Shown here one piece after another: positions 1 to 6,801 of a stretch of DNA of 11,316 nt. This stretch comes from Asterionellopsis glacialis (lineage: Eukaryota; Bacillariophyta; Plagiogrammaphyceae; Rhaphoneidales; Asterionellopsidaceae), in the NCBI GenBank assembly GCA_014885115.2, contig WKLE02004691.1, forward strand, positions 608 through 11,923, read 5' to 3'. Both the position numbers and the translations under genes were made by a program. A model generated the notes under the pieces. It searched no databases, had not been told where the DNA came from, and worked only from the letters and a program-made list of their open reading frames with translations. Numbering within the stretch: the first letter of the stretch is position 1; each line of letters starts with the position of its first letter.

Positions 1-44
1 ATATATTATCTTGCAGGGAATATTGCTTGCTGGGATAACGCAAT

Positions 45-790
45 GTACCAGGTACAGTATCAGTAATGGTTTTCTTGTACCTTGGATAGAGTATCTTTCA
101 GCCAACTGAACCGGTAAATTAACTGCCACATAAAACTAATCATACATAAAAATTAGTACAGACGCCAGCTCGTCGATAGATTTCTCCTTGTTCTTGTTTA
201 AAAACTGTTGTAAAATTTCCTTGTACTGTCAAAGCTCGTACCAGGCACCTCCAGGTAGGTCCTAACTAGTACATTTGAATTTTTACCTGGCATATATATT
301 ATCAACTGGTACGGAATAGTCCTAATGTACCTGGTACCTACTGACTAAGTAAGAATCATGAAGTGGCAGGAAAATGTGTATCTTAAAATAAAATATATAC
401 AGGTACTACTCTATAAAATACAAAAGTGTGTCCATCTAACGAGTAGATATATGTTGTCACAAATGTCAACGGTCAATTATATTTCTGAGGGTATTTACGT
501 ATGAAATAATATTCATTCTTATATAGAATATTCAGTCTTGTCTTTTCTCGCAGAAAATTTGGAAAATTATACCACAATGATTATTAATAATAACTGAAAT
601 ACCTGGTACGATATTTTGCAGTTTTTAGATAGTACCTGGTACTCATTGTTCTGGTACTGGGTTTACAAGAATAAAGAGGCACGTGTCTGCTAACATTAAT
701 GACGTACCAGGTATCAGGTTCCAGTATACAAGAAGTACAGGTACATGGGACCCTGGTACCTGGTACAGTGAGATGTATCGTACCAGGTAG
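45..790. repeat. Cluster of GTACCWGGTAC palindromic motifs
   Basis: Perfect 11-mers GTACCAGGTAC or its reverse complement GTACCTGGTAC sit at 45-55, 327-337, 632-642 and 756-766. Copies with a single mismatch are at 238-248, 599-609, 704-714 and 780-790. Shorter pieces such as ACTGGTACGG (305), TACAGGTACT (398), CTGGTACTGG (651) and GTACAGGTAC (735) fill the gaps. The motif is self-complementary except at its centre base. Spacing is irregular, so this is not a simple tandem array. I found no perfect copy between 791 and the window end; the nearest is CACCTGGTACT near 9679. The function is unknown; candidates are a protein-binding site cluster or a spreading short repeat. Confidence 0.8.
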
Positions 791-836
791 TCGATGAAGA
801 AATAAAAATGTATTTAATAGGTGAAGGATGAAATAT

Positions 837-862
837 GAGAGATGTGAGATAACACATCTCTC
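837..862. repeat. Perfect 10-bp inverted repeat (hairpin)
   Basis: GAGAGATGTG at 837-846 and CACATCTCTC at 853-862 are exact reverse complements around the six-base loop AGATAA. The flanking bases T836 and G863 could add a wobble pair. It lies just after the last GTACCWGGTAC copy and outside any gene. There is no run of T after it, and a terminator role is not expected in a nuclear genome. Confidence 0.7.
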
Positions 863-963
863 GAGGATTCTATTTTATGCGGGACTAGAAATATTTAGCG
901 CGCTCTATTGCAACGGCTTTATTGGATAGAAGTAACGGCTCTAAGTTACCGTTAATTTACATG

Positions 964-991
964 TGTGTACAAAAGGAATAACCTTCATGTA
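964..991 (+). repeat. Left copy of a 28-base direct repeat flanking the 992-5427 block
   Basis: The stretch beginning TGTGTACAAAAGGAATAACC matches 5428-5455 (TGTGTATAAAACGAATAACC and onward) at 24 of 28 positions in the same orientation. The right copy starts exactly where Gag homology ends. It is longer than the 4-6 base target duplication usual for LTR elements. Confidence 0.55.
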
Positions 992-1121
992 GAGGCGGTC
1001 TGGAATTAATGCCCACCTCACAATTTTGCCTTTTCGATTTCGTGATCCAAAATTTAAAAATTAAGGTTAAAGTTAAGGTTATACTTGTACTTGCTCGTTA
1101 ACGTTCAGGATATCCTTGTTT

Positions 1122-1171
1122 TTTCTCCCTCCACCATGATCTTTCTCCCTCCAGATGTTCTTTCTCCGTCC
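1122..1171. repeat. Three pyrimidine-rich direct repeats upstream of the 1200 frame
   Basis: TTTCTCCCTCC occurs at 1122-1132 and 1142-1152, and TTTCTCCGTCC at 1161-1171, giving periods of 20 and 19 bases. The last copy ends 28 bases before the ATG at 1200. The position suggests a promoter or leader element, but this is inference only. Confidence 0.55.
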
Positions 1172-1199
1172 ACGTCAAACTTTGACCACACAATAACCA

Positions 1200-1550
1200 A
1201 TGACAAACGTAGCAATGTCAGGAACCTCTAGGTCTAATGATGTTGAAAAGAAAGCAGTAGAGGAAGCAGAACAGAAAGAGAAGAAGAAGGCTAAGCTGGT
1301 AGAGGATGAAAAGAAAAGACAAAAGGCAATGCCAGAAGTTAATGCATATTTGAAAAGGATATTTGAAGATTGTACAACAATGGTTATATCATCACTTACA
1401 AATGGGCAACTTAGTCTTCTCTTAAAGTATGGATACAAATATGGGAAGGCCATGTCAGCTTTGAAAAATAAGGCAGAATTGATGGCTGCAATTACAGAAG
1501 AACATGTACAGATGGATCAGTACATCAAAGACTGCATTTCTTTGACATAA
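1200..1550 (+). CDS. Hypothetical small charged protein with SAP-like C-terminal half
   Basis: This is an uninterrupted 116-codon frame from ATG to TAA. I do not recognise a named family. Residues about 13-45 are dominated by Lys and Glu (for example EEAEQKEKKKAKLVEDEKKR) and should form a charged helix or coiled coil. Residues about 65-98 have the spacing of a SAP-type helix-turn-helix, with LTNGQLSLLLKYG followed by KNKAELMAAI. SAP motifs usually bind DNA or RNA, so a nucleic-acid role is possible but inferred. The codons look coding and the frame has no stops. A second ATG at 1215 has a better -3 base (G) and could be the true start. No intron is evident, and the flanks are repeat-rich. 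It may be a real small gene or an accessory frame left by a mobile element. Confidence 0.5.
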   Translation: MTNVAMSGTSRSNDVEKKAVEEAEQKEKKKAKLVEDEKKRQKAMPEVNAYLKRIFEDCTTMVISSLTNGQLSLLLKYGYKYGKAMSALKNKAELMAAITEEHVQMDQYIKDCISLT

Positions 1551-2079
1551 CACAATAGCTATTTTAAAATAAAAAGGGGTTCAACTGTTGAAACACGTTC
1601 ATTTTGTGCCCTTCTTGACCTTTTTCTATAACCTCAAACATTATTACATACTGTACATAAAGGGTTAACCCCAACCCTTAATTTTTTATTATCGCGTACA
1701 CACCATGTAGAAATGTACGTGATTTGTACTGGTGGGCAAAATTGTCAGGTTTGGCCTTTTTGACCTTGAGACCCAAAAATAACCCTTTTTGTAATAACTT
1801 CCCCAAAAATATTTTTGGTTTTCCAGAGAGGTGCCATTTGAACGCCCATCTAAATAGCAGTTGATTAAACCTATAAAAAGGTGAATCGGACATAATTAGG
1901 AGAAGGTACAATTTTTTTGCAATGTATGGGGCATTAATCCAGATTGCCTCTAGATCTTTATTATGGATACTCCATTCTGCCTCCACAATGTGATAAACCT
2001 TGTTGAGTCTTGTAATGAGAAATAGTATAGTTGGCAAATATATATATATATATATATATTTTCTTGATTAGGTTAGTAA
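1551..2079. other. Gene-free AT-rich stretch between small frame and retroelement
   Basis: No supported gene is seen. A minus-strand open stretch (about 1678-2037) begins only at a TTG and shows no recognised motif. Visible structures are a hairpin at 1660-1679 (AAGGGTT and AACCCTT around AACCCC, then a T-rich run) and a dinucleotide tract at 2038-2059. This is where the 3' LTR of the minus-strand element should lie, but I could not identify LTR ends or a polypurine tract. Confidence 0.5.
2038..2059. repeat. (AT)11 microsatellite
   Basis: An uninterrupted run of 11 AT units sits just downstream of the integrase tail of the retroelement remnant, immediately after the PNQE-like end of its homology on the minus strand. 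Confidence 0.9.
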
Positions 2080-2475
2080 TCAAAAGTCTGTCTTTGAGAG
2101 TTTTGGCATTGTAGGTTCTTGTTGATGAGATGTTGATGGTGTTGATGGAGGTGTTCAAAGTTGGTGATGATAGGGACATCTAAAAACATGTCTCTATTGA
2201 ATTCTACTGCTCTAGGAGTCATGTTGAGGCGTCAATTAATGCAACACCAACTGCATGATTAGCAGTAGCCAAGCATGAATCTATCGTTTGGTTAGCTTGT
2301 TCAATGTTCTGGGGCAGATGAGCATGAGTTAAAGTCCACAAAATATTGCCTACAGTTTGGTGGACTTGTTCACAAATTACATTGGCCTGTGGGTTCTTAA
2401 CAGTTGTGGTTTGAACATCTTATATGTTCATGTTAGTTAATTGTCATGGCCAATAAACTCACCTCCATTATCATG
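2080..2475 (-). pseudogene. Ty3/gypsy integrase remnant, front deleted
   Basis: The integrase appears only from its second catalytic region onward. DNGGEF (second catalytic Asp at 2470-2472) is followed by stops and a frameshift, then TTTVKNPQANVICEQVHQTV, whose Glu at 2369-2371 fits the third DDE residue. Then come CLATANHAVGVAL, FNRDMFLDVPIITNF, a helical HLHQHHQHLINKNLQ and SQRQTFDY just before the AT tract. The N-terminal zinc-binding HHCC domain and the first catalytic Asp are absent. The Asp-to-Glu distance is 101 bases, short of the 108 expected for a D-35-E core and not a multiple of three. Confidence 0.8.
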
Positions 2476-2496
2476 GATCCATTTTGATGGATCCAT
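2473..2496. repeat. Twin BamHI-like palindromes at the pol deletion junction
   Basis: ATGGATCCAT, a perfect 10-base palindrome, occurs at 2473-2482 and again at 2487-2496, separated by TTTG. The pair sits exactly between the end of RNase H homology and the start of integrase homology, so it may mark the repair junction of the internal deletion. Confidence 0.75.
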
Positions 2497-2945
2497 CATG
2501 GAAGGTTAGATTTTTTGGTTGTTGGTATAAAAGTAGAGTTAAGAATTCACTAAGTACCATGACAATGGCTAGGATTTCTTTTTGACCTGTAGAATACTAT
2601 TGCTGAGTATCCATGAGTTTAAGTGAATATTATGCTATAGGTTTGTCATCCTGCTTGATCACAGCACCAATTTGGAGATCAATTTTTTCAGTTTCAATGT
2701 GGAATGGTTTGGAAGGATCTGGGTAATGCAATAAGGTGTCCTTGACTAATAGTGCTTGCATGGTATCAAAGGTTTTTTGTTGTTCAGGGCCACACAGGAA
2801 TTTTTCATTCTTGCCTGTTAGTTTTGTTAAAGGAGTGAGTATGTGTGATCAATGCAACTACATGTCATCATAGAAGTTTTTAGCTCCTGTAAAAGAATAA
2901 ATTTGAGGTATGTTTGTAGGTGGCTTCATTTTCAAAATGGTATCA
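2490..2945 (-). pseudogene. Ty3/gypsy RNase H remnant
   Basis: After the RT thumb-like GAKNFYDDM the minus strand reads KNEKFLCGPEQQKTFDTM, TLLHYPDPSKPFHIETEKI, DLQIGAVIKQDDKPIA, a stop, YSLKLMDTQQ, a stop, YSTGQKEILAIVMVL and EFLTLLLYQQPKNLTF. This is the typical tether plus RNase H of Ty3/gypsy pol. The T-D-A-S site that normally supplies the first metal-binding Asp reads T-E-K-I here (codons near 2681-2692), so the activity would be lost even without the stops. The homology ends at NLTF, just where the deletion into the integrase begins. Confidence 0.8.
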
Positions 2946-3790
2946 ACTTTCTTTCTCCATGGTTTTAAACCAGTGGGGGTGATCCAATATCCTAAGAAAT
3001 CAGTTTCTTGGATGCCCCATTCAACTGTAAATCTGTGAATTTCAAGTCTTTCAGAACTTCACTAACTGTTTTGATGTGGGATTCCCATTTTGTGGAGAAA
3101 ATGCCAATGTTGAATGTATACTTTGATATCATCAAGGTCATTGAGAATGCTCTCAATGATTTGTTAGGCAATGTCAGGACTTTGTTTAGATCCCAATGGT
3201 AGTCTTTTATAGCAGAAATTGTCAAATGGGCTTGTTACAATGCATAATTTCTTGGATTCATCATCTAGTTCAAAGGTATATTATTGCATGGATATATCAA
3301 TTTTAGTGAAAAATTCAAAGCCCTTGCACCTTGTACACCTTGTAAGTATATATCTTGTATTTTTGGTAAGGGGTAAACTTGTCTTATAAGTTGGGTATTC
3401 AAGTACCTCATGTCAGATATAGCCATCACATTGTAGAGTCCTTTTTTGGTGCTATGGATTAGGGAGAGCCCCATTTGGATGATTCTGTTCTTTCTAGGAC
3501 ACCAATTTGACAAAGTCTCAAAGCTTCTTTTTTAAGAATGTCTACTTGTGACCTGGGAACTGGGTATGGAAGAAAGTATCAAGGAACTGCATCTGGTTTG
3601 AGTTTCAGCTTAACTTTTTCCCCAGAGTATTTTTCAAGCTTGCCATTGAAAATAGATTTGTGTGGTACTAAATGGGTGGCTAGATCATCACTTTGTTTGG
3701 GATTGAGGTGTGGTTGTTGTTGTGCTACTTCTTTGGTAGGCACCGTAGCATACTTAGCATCTTGAATGGATTGTGATTGGAACAATTCTG
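2900..3790 (-). pseudogene. pol: Ty3/gypsy reverse transcriptase remnant
   Basis: The minus strand gives, in order and across several frames: IQDAKYATVPTKEV, HLNPKQSDDLATHL, the pre-RT stretch KLKLKPDAVP, ISDMRYLNTQLIRQVYPLPK, FFTKIDISMQ carrying the first catalytic Asp near 3297, a stop at 3281-3283, YTFELDDESKKLC, YKRLPLG, KQSPDIA, ILNDLDDIKVYI, a frame change, [14 protein letters not shown], another frame change, and [16 protein letters not shown]. These are the conserved blocks of Ty3/gypsy reverse transcriptase. The YxDD catalytic box is lost at 3107-3118, where the frame reads YIQH and then shifts. The remnant joins the protease remnant on the right and RNase H on the left, as in a normal pol. 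Confidence 0.85.
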
Positions 3791-3829
3791 GGATGTTGTT
3801 GTCACATCAAATGCTTCTATTAACATGGC

Positions 3830-4550
3830 AGTGATTTGGTGTGGTGCTCAATGATCCAGAGGTTTCATAGGGAACCTGATCATGTCCCATGTGCATGTAT
3901 TGTCACTGAACTTTATATCAATTCCCATTGTTCATAAGAATGTTCTTCCCAAAATGATGCCAATTTATTTTGTTATAAATGGTTCTGGATTTCAAGAAGT
4001 CCGGTAGTTTAATGTCTAGAAATTGCACAATATGTGAGGTGTGCAATTTGCCTGCAGTGGTTGAACATTTAATGGAGTTTGCCAAAGTTATAGGTGTCAC
4101 TCCTCTCAGGAGGCACCTGATTTTGATCAGAGTGTGCATTCCTCTGCTATCCAGTGCAAAAAATGGGCAATTAGTATTGTAGTTGTGGTTTTGAATTGAC
4201 TTTAACATTAATATAGTTGTAGGGGAGATATCTGCCTTTATTGTTTTCTCAGTTGATGACATGTTGTCAAAGCTCCCAAATAAGTTGTCCTCCTCTAAGG
4301 TGTAATTATACTCAAATGCTGTCCTGACAGGGGGTCTTTCTAATGGATTGTATTGGTTCTTAATGACATGTGTTGCAAATGAGTTGCAATATTTGTTCAG
4401 TCCTAACCACTGTAAGTGATGAAATATTGCAGCATGCATTTGTGTTAATGACTGAAGTGGTAACTTGCCTTTATTGCCTGCAAAAGGTGGTAATCCTTCA
4501 ATAGGAATGTGTGAAATGTGTGTCATTGACTGGCCTGCAAAAGGCACTGC
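3830..4550 (-). pseudogene. Ty3/gypsy aspartic protease remnant
   Basis: A 209-residue stretch without stops (about 3921-4547) contains FFALDSRGMHTLIKIRCL, then GVTPITL, TTAGKLHTSHIV, DIKLPDF and HHFGKNILMNNG. In retroviral-type proteases the active site is D-S/T-G and a later hydrophobic-GRD-like motif follows; here these correspond to DSR at 4143-4151 and FGKNIL near 3935-3950. The active-site Gly is changed to Arg by one base (AGA), which should inactivate the enzyme. Upstream, a PFAG-containing unit occurs twice, encoded by GCCTGCAAAAGG at 4477-4488 and 4533-4544. Downstream the frame closes with stops near 3915. Confidence 0.75.
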
Positions 4551-4779
4551 ACCAGTAAAGTAGGCATCTCCACTACTTAGAAGAATGCTACTTGTACCTT
4601 GACTGGATTCACCAATGCCACTGGATGACCCAGTTGTTACAGTTTGTTTTTGATGCTAATGGTTGATGTGGTGGTTCTCACCATGCATTGTGCTGTTGTA
4701 TCTGGTTCCTTGGTGATTAATATTATTGTTCCTGCCTCCATAATTATTGCTATTGGTTCTGGATGGCATATGTCAGCCA

Positions 4780-5427
4780 GTTTGTCGATCAGCAGGATGA
4801 TAATCATCACCTTTTGGATTTTCAAAACACTTGTGCCATTTGTGTGTGCTGTGAATAGGGGATTTGGCTTGAGGAGAAAGGGAACTGTTTTGATTAAAAG
4901 GACAGTTGCCACAAATGTTGCAGTTATGGGTTTTTTTCATGGTAGTAAGAGTTGTTGGATGAGGAAGAGTCGTTGTGGTTGCTGTTGTTGCAATTGTATC
5001 AATGATTATCACCATGTTGTTTCTTGCAAGAACAGCAAGATTGATTGTCAGAATCATTGGTATCGTGGGATGGCTTGGGATTGTGGACAGCACAAAGATT
5101 GTCTGTATATTGTACTAATTGTATTATGGTCACTTTGGAAAGGTATTTGTCTGCATCTTGAAACTTGACTTGAAATGCCTTAGGTATTGCCTTGAAAACT
5201 GTATTTTTCAATTTGGCTTTGGAAATATCTCCTGTGTTGTGCAGCAACAGTTCATAGTATTTGACCAACATACAAAGGTGTTAGTAGAATTGTCATGCAG
5301 TCAATTGGAAATCTTTAAAGAGATTCTCAATGTGCTTGTGTAAGGCTTCTTCTGCTTTGAAAGTCAAGAATGTTTTTAACCATTCATTGATGGCATCTTG
5401 AAAATTATTGGTGTTAGTAGCTTTAAA
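4780..5427 (-). pseudogene. gag: Ty3/gypsy gag remnant (capsid and zinc-knuckle region)
   Basis: From right to left the minus strand reads a helical capsid-like part (FQDAINEWLKTFLTFKAEEA; stop codons; then MLVKYYELLLHNTG, KAIPKAFQVKFQDADKYL and TIIQLVQYTDN), an Asn/Asp/Ser- and Cys/His-rich linker, and finally NCNICGNCPFNQ and THKWHKCFENPKGDDYHP near 4791-4930. That last segment matches the nucleocapsid-like zinc-binding tail of diatom Ty3/gypsy Gag in position and residue pattern. At least two stops and one frameshift interrupt it. Homology stops abruptly near 5427, before the expected Gag N-terminus, so the copy is 5' truncated or too diverged there. Confidence 0.7.
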
Positions 5428-5455
5428 TGTGTATAAAACGAATAACCTTTATGTC
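5428..5455 (+). repeat. Right copy of the 28-base direct repeat
   Basis: This is the partner of 964-991, with four mismatches. It is followed at 5456-5476 by GATCCTTATTATTATGGATA plus C, which resembles 1953-1970 (GATCTTTATTATGGATAC) apart from a three-base gap and one mismatch. Both resemblances point to an old repeat that has been broken up around the retroelement. Confidence 0.5.
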
Positions 5456-5580
5456 GATCCTTATTATTATGGATACGACACAGTCTATCTCTAGAGAGAG
5501 CGCAGACCATCCATGGTGCTAGGAAGGAAGAAATTAATTCGCTTAAGTGAGATTTACGGTCCACTTTGGACTGATCAAAT

Positions 5581-5620
5581 GTGCAAAGTCGAGCGCTTAT
5601 CTTACTAAGCCACAACCAAC
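5581..5620 (-). other. tRNA 5'-half-like segment (degenerate, not a functional tRNA)
   Basis: The minus strand reads TGGCTTAGTAAGATAAGC, fitting tRNA positions 8-25, with D-stem GCTT (5607-5610) pairing AAGC (5595-5598) around an eight-base loop. GCTCGACTTTG follows, like the 5' side of a Gln-UUG anticodon arm. The 3' side of the anticodon stem does not pair, and TGATCAGTCC is only a poor, too-close B-box. It could be a tRNA relic, the head of a tRNA-derived SINE, or chance. Confidence 0.25.
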
Positions 5621-5623
5621 CGA

Positions 5624-6300
5624 TTACGTCGTAAGTTCTTGAAAGAGTGAGATGAGGGATCCTGTGGTTCTCGAAAGCATTCTAAAAATCTTTTTGGATT
5701 TTAGAATGATTGGATCACGATCGTCAGGTGTTTCATCTGACTCAATGCCTAATCTGCGAGTTCGAGTACTTCTAAAGGCTCAGGCGTCTGGCCATCAAAC
5801 CGTCTTAATTTGAACACGAGAGGGTACGAACTGGCAGGAAACCCCGGGGTTGTCTCAAGGTTTTGTGCATTCTTTCTGAGATCCCTACACAAAATCAATA
5901 TTTTAAGATATACAAATAAAAATGAAATTACAGTAGTGCCTGCAATGTACCAAAATTTCAAAATATTAAAAAATAGATGCATTTGTTCTCGTCGGATATT
6001 CACTACCAAGGCATTTAGACTATGGAAGATGTTCGCCTTATCCTGGAGATGGTCCACGAGAGTCATTTCCGGCATGAAGACCAAATACTAGGGTTATTCC
6101 TTGAAATAACGTTCGATGGTGTCTTGCTCGAGAGGGTAGTCCAGTTTAGTAAAAAGACCATGATGGAGATGATGAGTAAGAAATTTTTTGACAGTGTCTT
6201 CTTGCATGTGGTGATCACTATCACAGCATCACAAAAACTCAAAAGGTTTGGGAAATACAGTACAGAAATAAGGATCTACCCACAGTGATGAACATATCAT
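5624..6300 (-). pseudogene. Possible decayed or multi-intron coding remnant, family unknown
   Basis: Several minus-strand stretches look protein-coding but do not join into one frame. One frame reads DHHMQEDTVKKFLTHHLHHG, LFTKLDYPLEQDTIERYFKE, two stops, MPEMTLVDHLQDKANIFHSL and, much later, LETTPGFPASSYPLVFKLRR to a stop at 5749. Another frame nearer the left reads RLGIESDETPDDRDPIIL and IFRMLSRTTGSLISLFQELT, ending at TAA 5624-5626. C-ending codons in the middle part (CTC GTG GAC CAT CTC CAG) support coding on this strand. Two candidate acceptors (TTGCAG at 5939-5944, TGTGTAG at 5825-5831) would be compatible with introns. On the plus strand a competing 88-codon frame at 6022-6288 starts with a good context (ACTATGG). 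I recognise no family in either. Confidence 0.25.
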
Positions 6301-6732
6301 GAAAAATGGGGAAAGATAGTGGTGGTGATTATCCTGTGGTACGTAAAAATCCTAGAATACCGTACGATTTGTTTGACACGTTGGATACTCTAAAGTGATA
6401 TAATTGTTAAATTATCCAAACTAGATGGGCTTCTGAAACTGAGCGATTTTTCCCTTTCGTGTTTGGTTGTGGATTGGAATGAAAGATAAGGGAAGCGGAT
6501 AAGTGATGGATGAAAAGGTTGTGTGTACGTGAGAAAGTACCAAATTTGAAACTTAATCAATATTAATCAGTTCAGGACTGCAGGTACGAAAAGATTGAAT
6601 GCATGGTCAAAAAAGAGTTTGTGGTGCTAACAGTCACGAAATACTTCTTGTTTCCTTGGCTACAAGAAGCAACTTTCAAAAATCAAGCAGCTTTGATTAT
6701 TCATGGGTTATGATAGTCCATTACAAGAAACC
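6301..6732. other. Intergenic stretch downstream of NUP85
   Basis: No supported gene is present. It should contain the 3' UTR of the nucleoporin gene. A plus-strand open frame at 6599-6967 runs antisense into the nucleoporin coding region and is treated as a shadow. At 6645-6676 there is an imperfect copy of the coding segment 6769-6801. Confidence 0.6.
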
Positions 6733-6801
6733 CTACATCGATGGTTCTAACATCAATTCCACGGTTAGTTCTTGTTCTTCATGGCTACAAGAAGCTAATT
6801 T
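6645..6801. repeat. Imperfect 32-base direct repeat across the NUP85 stop codon
   Basis: 6645-6676 and 6769-6801 share about 27 of 32 positions, including GGCTACAAGAAGC in both, at an offset of 124 bases. The right copy lies inside the coding region and encodes KLASCSHEEQE. The left copy lies after the stop and would encode KVASCSQGNKK. This suggests a short duplication that now lies in the 3' UTR. Confidence 0.6.

Larger units (their letters stand above)
1..1199. other. AT-rich intergenic region without a recognisable gene
   Basis: No convincing coding frame is present on either strand. Apart from the GTACCWGGTAC cluster, it holds a perfect 10-bp inverted repeat at 837-862, a weaker hairpin at 933-954 (TAACGG and CCGTTA around a 10-base loop), a short repeated TTAAGGTTAAAG-type stretch near 1063-1080, and a pyrimidine-rich triplicate at 1122-1171. 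The last of these lies just upstream of the open frame at 1200 and may belong to its promoter or 5' leader. Confidence 0.6.
2080..5427 (-). mobile_element. Degenerate Ty3/gypsy LTR retrotransposon, internal region
   Basis: Read on the minus strand, the order is gag, zinc-knuckle region, aspartic protease, reverse transcriptase, RNase H, integrase. That order (integrase after RNase H) defines Ty3/gypsy rather than Ty1/copia. The identifiers seen are a KWHKCFENPKG knuckle-type segment, FFALDSRGMHTL of the protease, YPLPKIQDI and FFTKIDISMQ of the reverse transcriptase, [24 protein letters not shown] of RNase H, and DNGGEF plus KNPQAN of the integrase. The frame is broken by many stops and shifts, so no protein can be made. 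The span of 3.3 kb is shorter than a full element because most of the integrase front is deleted. No flanking LTR pair was recognised. It is an old, inactive copy. Confidence 0.9.
5428..5623. other. Non-coding stretch right of gag; expected 5' LTR position
   Basis: For a minus-strand element the 5' LTR and primer-binding site should be here. I could not find LTR ends or a second copy on the left side. What is visible is the 28-base repeat at 5428-5455 and a tRNA-half-like segment at about 5581-5620 on the minus strand. A minus-strand open frame at 5376-5615 spans the gag end and has no family motifs, so I do not call it a gene. Confidence 0.4.

Noticed and set aside
1657..1690. Hairpin followed by a T run resembling a Rho-independent terminator
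   Set aside because: The context is eukaryotic nuclear DNA with spliced genes, and the seven-base stem is weak.
1678..2037. 119-residue minus-strand open frame
   Set aside because: It opens only at TTG, shows no motif, and its composition resembles non-coding AT-rich DNA; at most it is the untranslated tail of the retroelement.
3538..3765. Plus-strand ATG frame of 75 residues rich in Cys and Leu
   Set aside because: It is antisense to a clear reverse-transcriptase N-terminal block (DAKY...HLNPKQ) on the minus strand.
4644..5168. 174-residue plus-strand open frame with hydrophobic N-terminus
   Set aside because: It runs antisense to the gag and zinc-knuckle region; its Cys and Val richness is the shadow of the minus-strand codons.
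5376..5615. 79-residue minus-strand open frame
   Set aside because: It bridges the gag boundary and the tRNA-like segment, has no recognised motif, and is interpreted as chance.
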